From contig NW_027331831.1 in the NCBI RefSeq assembly GCF_033568475.1, forward strand, positions 11,098,001 to 11,162,000: 64,000 nt of DNA. Reading direction: 5' to 3'. A model generated the notes under the pieces. It was not told the origin of the DNA, ran no database searches, and saw nothing but the letters and a program-made list of their open reading frames with translations. The stretch comes from Henckelia pumila. Lineage: Eukaryota > Streptophyta > Magnoliopsida > Lamiales > Gesneriaceae. The translations under genes and the position numbers were made by a program. Of this stretch, positions 35,701 through 48,092 are shown one piece after another. Numbering within the stretch: the first letter of the stretch is position 1; each line of letters begins with the position of its first letter.

Positions 35701-36590
35701 TAAGCTGTGCGCCTGTGCAACTGAATGTGAGCAACTGGGTTGTTTTGTACTTCTTGATTCTTTGACAATTAAATCTAAGTCTGGTTTTTCTCTTAAGTTT
35801 CTTGTTTCTGCATATTTTGCTTTATGAACGTCTTAATTCAGTATGCCCTCTAATATACTGACATGTGATAGATATACAGTGAGCAAGATATTTCTAAAAT
35901 GCCACCTGAGCTCGGGAGTGCACTCTCAATAGAACGAGAAACAGTAGCAAATCCTGATATCCGTGTTCAAGCACTGGATTCCATATATTTACTCGTGTTA
36001 CAGGTGAACTAACTTGTTTTTTGACTAGGGTAAACTTTTTCTTGAACTAGTCTGAAATGTAGTCGTTATTTCTTTTGCCTAAATAGATTGGTATTTATCA
36101 CCACATTAGAAAGACTCCAACTTTTAGGCCATGTTTGGAGATGAACATCACTAGTTGGAGTTTTAATGAGTTTTTTCTTGTTACTCTCGAATGAGCTGCG
36201 GTATTTTTGTCTTAGGATCCCTTAGTTGCAATATATCATGTTCAAGGTCGAACATGTACGACGACATCCTCGTATAATATCAAATCAAAAGGCATTTTCC
36301 GCCTTCTTCACACGCCCTTATTTGCATGTTCCAGGAAGCAGGTAGGAGAGCTTTCTGGTCTGTTAATGGACCCCGAATACTTCAAGTGGGGTATGAAGAT
36401 GAGGAAAACCCGCAAGTAATGGAAGCATTTGAGCGAATTGGCTCATTGGTACGATTTAAATAACGTTCATGCGAATCCCTTTGTTTCAATTAAATCACAT
36501 AATAAATCATCACGCATATCCAAGATTGTAACACATTCTTCTTTATTCCAGTTGATTCAAGAAGATGGAAGCAGCCAAGCCTCCTCATAG
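32701..36590 (+). CDS. HGH1: HGH1 homologue, ARM-repeat protein
   Basis: This is a homologue of HGH1 (FAM203), which in yeast helps fold translation elongation factor eEF2 with the TRiC chaperonin in the cytosol. Nine exons join to 332 codons: 32701-32754, 32998-33120, 34445-34642, 34833-34911, 35023-35168, 35373-35486, 35872-36003, 36335-36448, 36552-36590. All introns are GT-AG and all phases agree. Recognised stretches are EPAAAALVNLSQNP, LLVNLTRLDSGIEYLLQ, VASILVNISQKEAGRKLLLD, VSGTIRNCCFEADNQ and LWPALLLPVAGNK, the helical ARM-like pattern and order of the family. The length is close to plant homologues (about 340). It looks intact. Confidence 0.93.
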
Positions 36591-37406
36591 GTTTCACATC
36601 AGGCGTATGGGTTGCATACTGGTTTGCAAGACGTTTTGTGGATTCGTTTTGTGTCAGTTTCCTGGACAACTTACGAGCTGCGAAATTGTGGTTTCGCCAT
36701 ATTTCCAGTATTTGTTAACGTCTGCTGTTCTGAAAAATGAGATAGTGGTCCAGATTATTATTTTTTTGGTTCAAGATAGAGAACCAGATTTTAGATATGT
36801 GTTCATGTTTATGTTTGAAAAGGAGTAAAAGTATTATTATATGGAGTATTTGGCAATGTAATGTGGTCATGGGAGTATTAGTTTTTCCCCCCAACAGAAA
36901 TATTTTATTAGTAACTGAAGTCGTTTAATTTAGTGCAATTTCATTTTTAACTTGTCTTTCGCTGGAATAAAGCATTTGGTATGTACAAATTCTAAACTCG
37001 GAAGTAAAAAATTTCCTCCCTAAAGTTGAATTATCAAAAGTTTCAACATTCATTGAACTTTATCAGTATAATGTAACGTTCGTTGATTTTATTCAATTAA
37101 TGCAAGTAAAAAAAAAGTTTTAAATATCAAAGGCCAATGGTGAAAAAATAATAATTTAGTAGACCGAATTTTTCTTTTCTTTGTTCGTGTTATCATATGA
37201 TTTTTATACACTGGGATTGCTCATTCGGCAATGATATTAAAAAGTTCATGATTTTAGATTTAAATTTATAAAAGTAAAGGAAAAATTGCAATTTAGAATT
37301 TGTATATTTGCTTATTATTGATTTTCTATTTTGCCAAGTTCGAGCCTTCCCGATTGCTATCTTTTTTTCCATGTATTTTTGGTCTCTTTTGAGTGGGGTT
37401 TCAGGG
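36591..37406. other. HGH1 3' UTR and intergenic DNA
   Basis: The first few hundred bases are likely the HGH1 3' UTR. No further gene is seen; the minus ORF at 37193-37576 has no domain. Confidence 0.5.
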
Positions 37407-38750
37407 TAGGTGGGGACTTGTGAAAAAATGAACTGCAAAACCAAGGGTTTTTTTTTTTTAATTATTAATTTTAAAAAATAAATAAATTTTAAAAATATTT
37501 TAAATGACGGAGGATTGCAAAACTTCGTTGCAAGCGGACACTGCATAACCTGCAAAAATGCAAGTCCCCAAGTCACTTTCTTTTCTTTTCTTTTTTTTTT
37601 TTTGTTTTGTTTTTTAATTAATTATATAATTATTAAATATTTTTATAAAATCATTATTTAGATAATCTTTTATATGTTATATAAATTTTGTAAAAGTTTG
37701 ATTTATGTTTGGATTGAGTTCGGTTTGATAAATTTTTTAATAGTACTTTACGTCAACCCGACTTGAATATAATCGATTTAATATTTTTAACCATTACGTT
37801 TTTTATTTTCGTTTTTTTAATAATTTTTTTATTTGGACATAAAATCCAAAATTTAAAATTAAAATTTAGAATTTTTTAGAAACAAAATTCTATATTAATA
37901 ATAAATAAATAATGATTTTATTAAAATATTTATCAATTATATAATTAATTTTTTTAAAAAATAAGACCCAAATATATATTCGAATTAACTCATTTTTGTT
38001 TGTTAATAGAACTGAAAGACCTCCATAAATCCAAACAAATTAAAATAAACCAACAACTACGCTAACCAACTTTATAATTAAAAATATAATATAAAATAAA
38101 AAATAAAAAAAATATTTGTTAAACCAATATTTCTATAAATATAAATGATCACAAATAAATTTCTTTAATCGGTTTAATTTTTTTAACCATTAAATTTTTA
38201 TTTTTTAATAATATTTTTAGTTGAACTTCAAATCCGAAATTTTAAATTAAAATTTAGAATTTTTGAGAAACAAAATTCTATTAATAACAAATAAATAATG
38301 ATTTTATTAAAATATTTATCAATTATATAATTAATTAAAAAAACCCCGAATATATTTTCGAATTAACTCATGTATGTTTGTTGTTAATAAAACTGAAAGA
38401 CCTCCATAAATCCAAACAAATTAAAATAAGCCAACAACTGCGCTAACCAACTTTGTAATTAAAAATATAATATAAAATAAAAAATAATCAAAAATATGTG
38501 TTAACCAATATTTTTATAAACATAACTGATGACAAATAAATTCATTTAATCAGTTTAATTCTTTTAATCGTTAATTTTTGTAAAATTAATTATATAATTA
38601 ATAAATATTTTTATAAAATCATTATTTATTTATTATTGATATAAAATTTTGTTTCTCAAAAATTCTAAATTTTAATTTTAAATTTTGGAATTAATTATAT
38701 AATTATTAAAATTAGGTGGGGACTTGTGAAAAAATGAACTGCAAAACCAA
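37407..38750. repeat. 1.27-kb AT-rich repeat block between 38-bp direct repeats
   Basis: A 38-base sequence beginning TAGGTGGGGACTTGTGAAAA stands at 37407-37444 and, identical by eye, at 38713-38750. Between them are two diverged tandem units of about 381 bases (shared GACCTCCATAAATCCAAAC at 38018 and 38399) and inverted fragments of the same unit near both ends (for example TAATTATATAATTAATAAAT). The block may be an insertion that duplicated its flank, or a segmental duplication. Confidence 0.65.
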
Positions 38751-38775
38751 ATCCAGTTTTAATGTTTGAGTCTTT

Positions 38776-38830
38776 GGAATTTTGGCGCCAGAGAAATGCG
38801 CCAAAATTCCAAAATCCCAACATTCCCGCC
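38776..38830. promoter_or_regulatory. E2F-site palindrome upstream of ORC6
   Basis: GGAATTTTGGCGC (38776-38788) and GCGCCAAAATTCC (38798-38810) are perfect 13-base inverted copies, each with an E2F core (TTTTGGCGC / GCGCCAAAA). A third site, TTCCCGCC, is at 38823-38830. E2F-DP factors switch on S-phase genes. The site is about 850 bases before the ORC6 ATG, and the only fitting target nearby is ORC6. A 5'-UTR intron is possible (donor AT|GTAAGT at 39010, acceptor TTTTTCAG at 39586), which would put the sites close to the transcription start. Confidence 0.7.
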
Positions 38831-39238
38831 GTTAATGCTTCATGAACAATCAAGATCCCTTTGTTTTCTGGGGGACTATCCCTTGCCCTAAATACCAATT
38901 CATTCTCAAATTTCACAGACAAAACACAAGGATCAGACTTGTGCGGCGACCAACGAAGAATACGTGCTCTCCTACAATAAATCTGGACTGAGTTCTTCAT
39001 CTTTTTTATGTAAGTCGAGTGTTCCTCTTAGGCTAATGTACGACGATTGTTCTAAGTTCGAAAAAATTGCTGAAACTCTCTGCTGCGGTGATTTTTTCCT
39101 TTATCCCTGAAAATTTCTATGAACTGAGCAGCTGGCCTTTTTCTGGAATGATGTGTTTCATTTTATTTGTGAGGAAACTGGAATTGTTTATCTTCATCTT
39201 CTCTTATTAATTGCAGCACTGTAGTATTTAAACGATTC

Positions 39239-39514
39239 ATGCTCGATCACTCGACTTGTCCAAATTTTTACATTGCATTACATGTTCGTGGGTTATTTAA
39301 CATTTGCGAGCTTCTTCGCTCTAGTAGATTCAAGTATATTTGTAATGTTAGTAGGAGTGCGAACTCGGCGGCGCATTGTTTAGCGCAATTCGCCTTGTCT
39401 TACTCTTCACCTATATCTTGGATTGAAGGTGTTTACCCATCTCGGTTGATGGATGTAGCTATTCTTGTTGTTTCTAATGAATAGTTAGTTAATATCTAAA
39501 AAAAAATAAAATAA
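39239..39514 (+). mobile_element. 5'-truncated LINE 3' end (RNase H fragment)
   Basis: The frame at 39239-39484 encodes the tail of a plant LINE RNase H domain (ICNVSRSANSAAHCLAQFAL, then PISWIEGVYPSRLMDV). It is followed within about 15 bases by an A-rich tail (39497-39514). Typical 5'-truncated LINE insertion. It lies between the E2F sites and the ORC6 start, perhaps in a 5'-UTR intron. No target duplication could be fixed. Confidence 0.7.
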
Positions 39515-39655
39515 TCCCTCATACAATTTTTATCTAAATAATTCCATCACACAAACCAAAACCAAGCGAGCCCTAATGTTTTTCAGCTTTTTTCTTTGGC
39601 CTACACTTCAAAAGCCAACCACAAGAGGCTCAAGAATTCATTCAAATTCTTGGAA

Positions 39656-41859
39656 ATGGATATGTCAGATATAGCCAGGAAACTGGGCCTCTCCGAATCC
39701 AAGCAGCTCATCCGCAAAGCCGCCGAGTTCCGTCGTCTCGCAGATATTCAGTTTGATTCTTCAATCATTGGCGTTGTAAGCCCTCATTGGGAAAAAAAAG
39801 ACCCATTTCTATTTATTGGAGAAATATGCTGCGATTTTTTTGAAGTTTACACTGTTTATGCATGTCTATTGATTTTCAGGGGGAGGTTTGTAAGGCCATT
39901 ATTTGTCTAGAGATTTCTGCTTCCAGGTAATTCCCGCAAATGCTTACCCTTTATAATTCTTGAGTTGGAAACTTTTATTTGAATTCGTGGAGATGATTTT
40001 TGTTAATTCTGTGATGTTAGGATGGAAGTTATGTTTGATCGACAGGCAGCTGTGAAGATGAGTGGGATGTCTGAAACGGCTTATAATAGATCCTTTAATT
40101 CAATGCAGAATGGCATTGGTGTGAAGTAAGAATTGCTATCTTTCATGCTAATTTTTTTTCCTAGGATTATTGATTTGGGACTTCAGAATTCAGATTTAAT
40201 ATCTTTTGTTTTTGGGGATAGGAATAATCTTGATATACGAGAATTGGCTATTCAATTCGGATGCGTCATGCTCATTCCCTTCGTTCGCAAGGGTCTCGCG
40301 TTGTAAGTATTTGATTTAGCACTGCTTGGTTTCTTGTTGATTATCATCTATAAATTACTTTAAGTTGATTAAATGCATTTGATTGGTTATTAGTTGAAAA
40401 GACTTGATCAAGATTTGATTTTTGGGGGGGTTTTAGCAAAGCTTAAGCGAATATACTTTTGAAAAAATTGTAGGGAAAGTTACATTTTTAAGTGAACTAA
40501 ATATGGCATTATGGTCTATTGCAATTTGCAAGCTAGGGCACTGGTAAATCAGTTCCGGAAATTTAATGTATTTTTGGATTGTGAACAAATTATGTTCTTT
40601 TCTTGGGAGGGGATAGGGATGTAATGTTGCTCGTTATTGGCTTTATCATTGGTTGGAATTCCCAGATTCGATTGGTCATTTTCAGGTACAAAGATCGGTT
40701 TCTTGCTTCATTGCCCCCTTCCCGCAAGGGGAGTACTGACTTTGGTCGCCCTGTTTTTACTGCCATAGCATTCTACCTTAGTGCCAAGAAACACAAGGTT
40801 GCAAAGGAATCTTGAATTCTCTCAACACTTTCTTCCATTTTACCATCATCTCATATGAAATGTGTGGGAAGTGTTTTTAATGATTATTTTGTGCAAATTC
40901 TGCAGGTTAAGGTAGACAGATTTAAGTTGATTGAGCTTGCTGGCACATCAGAATCTGAATTCTCTGCTGTAAGAATCACCAGCTTCTCTTTGATGAGTCA
41001 TGATTTGTTATTCTGTGTTCATTTAACAATGCAATTTCAGGTAAGTACTTCAATGCTTGCTCTATGCTTTGACCTCTTTGGGACGACAAAAGAAAAGAAG
41101 GATTCTAAAGAAATTAAAGGAAACCGAGGTAATATAAATTTGCTTGGATACGCCTCTTCAAGCTAAATCAAAAGTCTCTTCATTTGTTGATATTCTCGAC
41201 AGCTGGATAGACTAATTCAAATCTTCCACTGGATGCCTTTTGTTAAATTGATGAATTTTCTTCTTATTTTTCGTCCTTGTGATGCAGAGCTTTTAGATGC
41301 ATTACCGGACAAGAGAAGGGTCGAGGATGGGGGCTATTGTTCTGATATTGGCGAGGTAATCATCTGCAAATGATCTCAGCAGAGTTTTATGTGCATTTTC
41401 CTTGCAAAAACCGAGTAATTCTTAAACAAGTAACCTTCACAATCGGACTTCCATCTCTATGGTTCTGTGAAATATTTTCCAACACTGAATTTGTGAACGA
41501 GTCTTGTTCCCATCTGTACTCTTTAAGCAACAAATTATAACCCCAAGTTGGTTGATTCACTTGCAGATTTCTGCTTACAAGAAGCGTAAACTAACAGAGA
41601 GACGAGATTATGATAAGTGGAAATCTTGTGTTCTCCAGTCTAATAGCAGCAGCAAGATCACAGGTAGTGAATGTAACCCTTTATCCAAAAAAAAGAAAGA
41701 AAAAAAGGAAAATCAGTTCAATTCTTGAATATATTTATGATAATTGTGATGTTAAAATTTATAGGTCCTCCTAACAAGAGAGCCAAAACTAAACAAGGTA
41801 CGCTTGATTTTCTGAAGAGGCTACCTAAAGCTACAACTGACGTTCAACCAACGACATGA
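39656..41859 (+). CDS. ORC6: Origin recognition complex subunit 6
   Basis: ORC6 is the smallest subunit of the complex that marks replication origins and loads MCM helicase in the nucleus. Ten exons join to 291 codons: 39656-39775, 39880-39926, 40021-40125, 40222-40302, 40686-40797, 40906-40968, 41041-41128, 41288-41355, 41567-41663, 41765-41859. All introns are GT-AG and phases agree. The start MDMSDIARKLGL matches plant ORC6 N-termini. Two TFIIB-like cyclin folds follow, with KAAEFRRLADIQFDSSIIGV, FDRQAAVKMSGMSETAYNRSFNS, IRELAIQFGC, YKDRFLASLP, RPVFTAIAFYLSAKKHKVKVD and LIELAGTSESEFS. The tail is basic (KKRKL, NKRAKTK) and ends with QGTLDFLKRLPK. Length fits plant ORC6 (about 284). Regulation by upstream E2F sites is likely. 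Confidence 0.96.
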
Positions 41860-43517
41860 TATCTTGAGGAAAACATGGTTGTGTCATCCATGGCTCATGC
41901 ATTTGCATGAAGAATTCAACTTCAGTCTTTTTGACAGATTATGTTCGAAATTTGGATATAATGCCGATCGAAAGTCGAGGCACAAGTTGTATTTTTTTGA
42001 AAAGATGATATGGCCCTGCACGTGCATGGAGATCTTTTTCTAAGATACAGTGTTTTCCTTGTCATGCTTATAACATAACTAATCGCAAAAACTTCCAACT
42101 TTGGGTGTTTATGAATTTCCTTTACAGCTATACTTGAATGTATGTATAAACAGTTGAATGCAAATTGACTGGTTTTCATGAATAATGTGGTTTAATTTTA
42201 AGTTCATTCATCAGTTTGGAACCTAATGCTACGTTTATCAACAATCTTATGATACAATGCTTCAATCTAGAAGAACTTGATCCAACTAATCGTGATCTTA
42301 TTATTCTTATTGATCCAATTAACCGTAATCAAACGTGGCCCAGATTTGCTTTTGCACTATATTGTCCGCAAATGTCCATTCCCGTGAACTGAACACGCGG
42401 GGCATACACATAGACTTGGTCTTGGGCATTGGCTCGGGCTCAAGCTCAGGCTCAGGCTTGAATGATACCATACGTACACCATCCCCATAGCTCGTTGCAT
42501 TGGCTGGTCAAAAGGCCAATTGGGTGTGGCACATGCGAGTTATATTTGATCATCGGAGAAATTAAATCTGACTGATCAATCTATTTTCATTTTTTATGGA
42601 ATGGAACTCACTTTATTTATCACAAGTCACAACGGGTCAAATGCAAAAGGTTTGATCTCTCGTTTATTGCGCTACATGTAAGGGGCAGACAACGGAGTTC
42701 GAAAAAGACACAAGTTGAGTTAGATGAATCACGATGGAGCTAGAAAACTCAATTAAAGATGATAAAAGTGATCTTTATTGGATTAGGAGAGCGGTGTGGA
42801 TAGATCAATTAGAAAAGGAGTTGCTATTGTAAATTTCGATGATACAATATTATAGAAGAGACAAAGTTGAATGGAGGTCGGATGCAACCACCGGCTTCCC
42901 ACAACTCCTTCTCTTCACTTGTATTTACATCCAAATTCAACTAGCAAGAAAGTGTTGGATCGGCAAATGTCCAAATTCAACCAGCAATCACTTTTATACG
43001 AATCTTTGGAATAATGGAATGTTTTGCAGATCAAAGATGGTTGTTTTCATACTCTACCAACTCTCTGGTGACTGAATTTTCCAATGCGCTCAGACTGCGT
43101 TTACTTGCCTTGATAAATGAGGATATCATTATTAATACTGATCACTAATCTTATGTTTAGTTGCAAAATTAAAAATCATTATAAATCCTTAAGTCCGTTA
43201 ATAATGATATTTAAAAATGATTCTTAATCTTAAATTTTAGAAGGGATTATAAATTTGTACATGGTAAAAAAAGAAAAAAAAAGGCAATCCTAAATTTAAT
43301 CCATCAAACAAAAAATATTATTATTTTTTCATAAGCACTTCATATCCTATCAAATTTTATTAATAATCACATTTTAATTCGTGTTTGCACAATCTCATCT
43401 CTCAAATTAAACGCATCCTAATAGTAATTGGTTGAAATTTGAAAAAAAACTACGTGTAGACGAGTCAGTGGAAGACCCTAACGAACCCACTTTAACTCGG
43501 GTGTATTCTATCTAAAT
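41860..43517. other. ORC6 3' UTR and intergenic DNA
   Basis: No gene is supported. A possible MITE with inverted ends GACTGCGTTTACTT and AAATTAAACGCATC spans about 43091-43420, without a clear target duplication. Confidence 0.45.
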
Positions 43518-43866
43518 CAGTGTTCCAAAAAGCTTGCTTAACAGACACTTAATCTCGCTTAAGATTTAATGTGCTTAAGCTCAATTAAGCGACCGTTTTT
43601 TAGAACTGAAGATTTTCTTTGTTTTTTAAAATAAAAATATTTTTATAAATATGTATATTTATAGTTTAGAACTTGAGTTATCTATTAAATTATATATTTA
43701 TGAATAATCTAACATTTTATTTAATGTTTGTCTTAAAATAATTAAAATTATAGCAAAAATTGAAAACACTTTCTCACGCTTAAACTCGTTCTAAGCTCGC
43801 TTCATCTTGAAAAGCTTAAAGCTTGACCTCCACGCTTCGACGCGCTTCACACTTTTTAGAAACTTG
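43518..43866. mobile_element. hAT-type MITE with perfect 8-bp duplication
   Basis: Ends CAGTGTTCCAAAAAGC and TTTTTAGAAACTTG are inverted copies. ATCTAAAT is repeated at 43510-43517 and 43867-43874. The interior has many GCTTAAGC-like motifs. hAT elements make 8-bp duplications and often begin CAGTG. Confidence 0.8.
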
Positions 43867-45037
43867 ATCTAAATATTTAATAACATTAGGAAGGTGCACG
43901 TGCGATGTACATGATGAACCTAGAATTATATATATGTTTATTAATGTCTAGTAAATATTACAAATATCCAATCGAAAATAGTCATAGACATTGTTTTCAA
44001 ACTAAACAAAAAGATATAAAACCAAAAAACTGAAATATATTAATGTTAATTATAGGTACTATCTTGCGCGGAGCCACCCCAAAGGTTGGAGTGCTGCTCA
44101 AGCCCGGTCTAAGTTTTTTGTTTTTTTTTTTCCTTTTTCCGATTAGTATTAATATGTATGTATGTATGTATGTATGAAGTTTCAATCATATGGACAACCA
44201 ATATGGGTAACCACGTGAGCAACAACTGCGTTTATGTATGTATGTAAACTTTTAAGCTTAACAATAATCTCAGCCCAGATTAAATTTTTATTTAGAAAAA
44301 AATTTGTTCCAACTCATTTTCTTAAATATATTTATACATATTTGGTCCAACTTTTTTTTGAAATATATTTGTGGTCTTTGATTCAAAAAATTATTTTTGA
44401 AAGAAAATTAAAGTAGATGATGAGAAGCACATTCTCTTCTTTACATCAATACCAATCCAGATTTCTTCCAGTTCGTTTTAAAATTTAAATTTTTATCTAT
44501 ATTTTTGTGTTTATTAGATTTACTTGATTTCATTGATGTATGTAATTGTGGGTTTCTTAAAAATAAATGTGAAGCAAAGTTATGATGTTTTTTAAAATTA
44601 TTTCATTTAATTTCTAAAATTTTCTATACAATTTTTGCATTTTTTTCATTGAAAAATGAAAATAATGTGTGTTTTCAAGTGATTCACTGGTAGGATTTGT
44701 AAATACTGTTTGTTTCACTTAGAAAATGGAAATAAAATTTTTTGATTTTAAGTTTCATTTCATTTATCATAAACGAGATATTTTTTTAGTGGCTCACGTG
44801 TAAATTTTTCCTTGTGTTTACTTTAAACATCAAATTTTTCTTTATGTGTATATTGTAGAATATATATTTAATAAGAAAATTTTATATATTATTTGTGTGA
44901 ACATGATATTTTTTTACATCTCCCAAGATTTTTCAGAGTCAGCTCACTTGAAGCATTATGTCTTAAGTAATTTATGTTTTTTTTTCATGTCAATATGTAA
45001 TTTTATAGTTACTGTTAAACATTTTGCAACTATTTCT
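43867..45037. other. AT-rich intergenic DNA
   Basis: No gene is seen. A (TATG)n microsatellite lies at about 44152-44176, with a shorter run near 44232. Confidence 0.5.
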
Positions 45038-45469
45038 CAGTGTTCTAAAAATCCCCGTCTAGGCGCTGGACGGTGACCCGCCGCCTCGACTAATGCCTGG
45101 GCGGTGCTCTGGGCGTCGCCCAATTAATTGGCCCCCTAGGCGGCGCCTCAGCCGCCTAAGCGGCCTGGGCACCGCCTGGGTCACCTACTTCCTAGTCGGT
45201 TTACCCATTAATAAAAAATTAAAAAAAAATTAATTTTTTTAATTAATAAAAAAAACTTAAAAGTAGATATTTTAATTTTTTGAAAGAATTTTACACATAA
45301 ACTGAAAAAACATAAGATATAAAAATTATTTTCCATAGTGAAACTCATAAATATTCCAAAATTTTAATTTTTTTAGGCTAAAAAAAAACCGCCTAGGCCC
45401 CGCCTAGTCGTCTAGGCGCTAGGTGGTGGGTCGCAGCCCGACTACCGCCTAGCGCTTTTTAAAACATTG
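45038..45469. mobile_element. GC-rich-ended hAT-type MITE
   Basis: Ends CAGTGTTCTAAAAATCCC and GCGCTTTTTAAAACATTG are inverted. The subterminal parts are GC-rich (GGCGCTGG, CCGCCTAGGC) around an AT-rich core. It is of the same type as the element at 43518. Flanks CTATTTCT and CTAGTATTTCT are only an imperfect duplication. Confidence 0.65.
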
Positions 45470-46253
45470 CTAGTATTTCTTGATTATAAATTAGTGTTAT
45501 ATTATATTTTGTAAGGCCCATGATTATTTAATTTTAATTCAAAAATATTTAATTTGAGAATATTTAGAGTTTAGAATTAAATTCTAATATTCTTAAATTA
45601 TTTAAGATTAAAATTGAATTAAAAATATTGTTTGGAGCCTGATTTGAAATTATGCCAAAGCTCAGGGACTAAACTGCAATTTGGCTATATATATCTTAAT
45701 TCTCAATTGTAATATATCATTTCCAACGTGAATTCATCAGAAAGAAGGCACAAGACGGCTGAACCTATTCCCACGCCATTTTTATCATCATCAAGTTCCG
45801 ATATCTCGCGATCCGGCCATCAGAATTTCGAGATAAATATATATCTGCGATCACCGTTCCAAAAGCTTCGTTTTGGTATAAATTTTATTGAATTCTCTCA
45901 TACTTGATTTTAAAGTTGAAGATGGAATTTATTTATTCTTGGATATACATATGTGCTTGAGCTAGTACTGATTATATATTCGAAGACGGATCGGAAAAAG
46001 AACGTCGATTTGAATTGTTGTGAATTTTTGAAAAAATATTGGAAATATGCAATTCTGATTTGTGTTGATGTTGGCCGAGAATATATTGATATGTTGAGAA
46101 TGATGTTGGATATGATTGGTATATTGATTTAGATATTGTTTCGGTTACCGATTTTTAGCCGTTATGCCTCCTATTCGCGAATTGTCAAGACTTTGATATA
46201 GTTGATTGAACAAATCATGATTTGAGTTGGAATCTAATCTTTCTAGATTGTAT
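45470..46253. other. Intergenic DNA, possible old LTR remnant
   Basis: No coding region is seen. The text around 45650-46200 looks like a non-coding LTR or leader of a retrotransposon (mixed base content, no ORF), but no TG...CA borders were found. Confidence 0.3.
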
Positions 46254-46620
46254 GTGTGGCGAACCTAGATGGTCCCGAAAGGGGGCGACCGGCCCCCCTC
46301 AAATTTAAAAAAAAAAGTACTATATATGTAATATCTCTTTTAAATACATGTTTAAATTATGTGACCACCTTTTTTTTTTTTTTTTTTTTTTAATAACTAG
46401 TACTATATATGCGCTATTTATAAATTATAATGTATGGGCTAAGTTTTAAGTTTTAACTAAACATGGGTTGGGCCGTTAGAATCTTAACCATAAAATCTAA
46501 ATTTTAATTTTTAGATAGCCTGTATAAAGAAAGGGCAACTTGTAGATAACTCCCTAAATCAAACATAACTTTTAATTTACTCCCTATATTTGTCTTTCCG
46601 AAAATGCCCTTGTCGTTATT

Positions 46621-48083
46621 TTAATCATTATTATTTCTTGAATTATCAAATGTGGAATCGGATTCAAAATTTGATTCACTTGATTCATCAAGATAATAAA
46701 TATTTTCATCATCGGATGAAAATTCAATTGTTTCTACGAGATAGAATCCAATAGTATATATTTCTTCAAGAAGTTTAATTTTATTTTTCTTTTCGTTTCG
46801 TTTTGGACATTCATTCGCATAATGTCCTTCTTCGTTGCACAACCAACATGTGCAATTCTTTCCTTTACCCTTTGGGAAAGGTGGTTTTTTGTTATCAAAC
46901 TTTTTATAAAATTTTATTTTATAAGGTTTTCTGAAATTTTTTTTTTAAATTTCTTTTTCTTATAGGGAGTAAATTTCTTATTAAAAGATTTATAAGGTTT
47001 ATTAAATTTATTCTGTTTCTGTCGTTTTAAATATTTGTGTGACATGTTCGTTTTGCAACCGTATTCTTTTACTGTGAATTCCATTTTGTCACAACAAAGT
47101 TTATTGTTTTGTTTGTAGGATTTAGAGATTTTTTTATTTAGTGTTACTTCATGACATTTCTTTGTTATTATGTCTTTGATGAATTTAATAGCTCCTCCTA
47201 AAGTTTTAGCATAAGGACTAGTTAAGAATTCATCTTTACTGTGTATAGGTATATTAGGTATCTTATTAAAGATACTTAGTTTATAATGTTCCTTTTTATC
47301 AGCATCTATTAATTGATAATACTTTGTTTCATAATCACAAATAAATTCTTCTAAGTAACATAAATTGCATAATTTAATATTATCTAATATAAAGATTGCT
47401 CTATTTTGTTCTATATTCTTAGCTACCAAATTAGCATCATTATTAGAAACTTCTAAAAATTCTTAGTACAAGGCATCAACAAATAGTTCGAAATATCGAT
47501 GTCCTGTCATTCCTTGTGGTAGATTAGTAATTACTAGGTTTTCAGCCCAAGTTCTTACTGCTCCTACCAGTGTCATTTTTATCATCCCATGAGTTAAAAC
47601 TTGAATATTCTCACTTTTGTCTAATAATAGTGTTAATTGAATTTGTACTGATAGTTCATTTTCCCAATGATCTATCTTTGATTTTCTTTCTTTGGCTGTT
47701 GAACATCCTAAATCTAAGATATTTTGTTTCACAAATCCTGATGTTTTTGATTCTCTAAGAATATCTCTAACATCTTTATAAGATCCAGAGTATTGGTCTC
47801 TGTTATATTTAAATTCTTCATCATCTCTTCCACCACTACCTTCTACATTCGTTCGTAGATTTAATCGTGGTCTAGAATCATCTTCAGATTCTGATTCTCA
47901 AAAATATCCATATCTTTATATGGTTCTGAGTCCTGATGTGAATGATATAATTCTTCTGTATTTACTCCTATTTGTTCAAAATCAGATGAGTCGGTTTCAC
48001 TAAACATCTCCATACTTATGTTTGTCATAACTAAGGGGATTTCTATACCATGATTCAATTTTGAATGGTGGTTCTTCTTCCAT
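46621..48083 (-). pseudogene. Endogenous pararetrovirus coat protein, broken
   Basis: Coat-protein (Gag-like) gene of a Caulimoviridae genome. ATG at 48081-48083 is 10 bases after the preceding ORF. An acidic N-terminal part (47861-48058) is followed by the capsid core (about 46914-47732), a Lys-rich stretch (KKKKFKKK), then the CCHC zinc finger (CNEEGHYANEC, about 46800-46842) and an acidic tail. This order of acidic end, basic stretch and zinc finger is the family pattern. The frame changes at least three times, and there is a stop at 47463-47465, so no whole product can be made. Confidence 0.75.
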
Positions 48084-48092
48084 TTTTATTTT

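Noticed and set aside
38695-39000. 101-codon minus-strand ORF upstream of ORC6
   Set aside because: It covers the E2F sites and likely ORC6 leader, has no domain and looks fortuitous.
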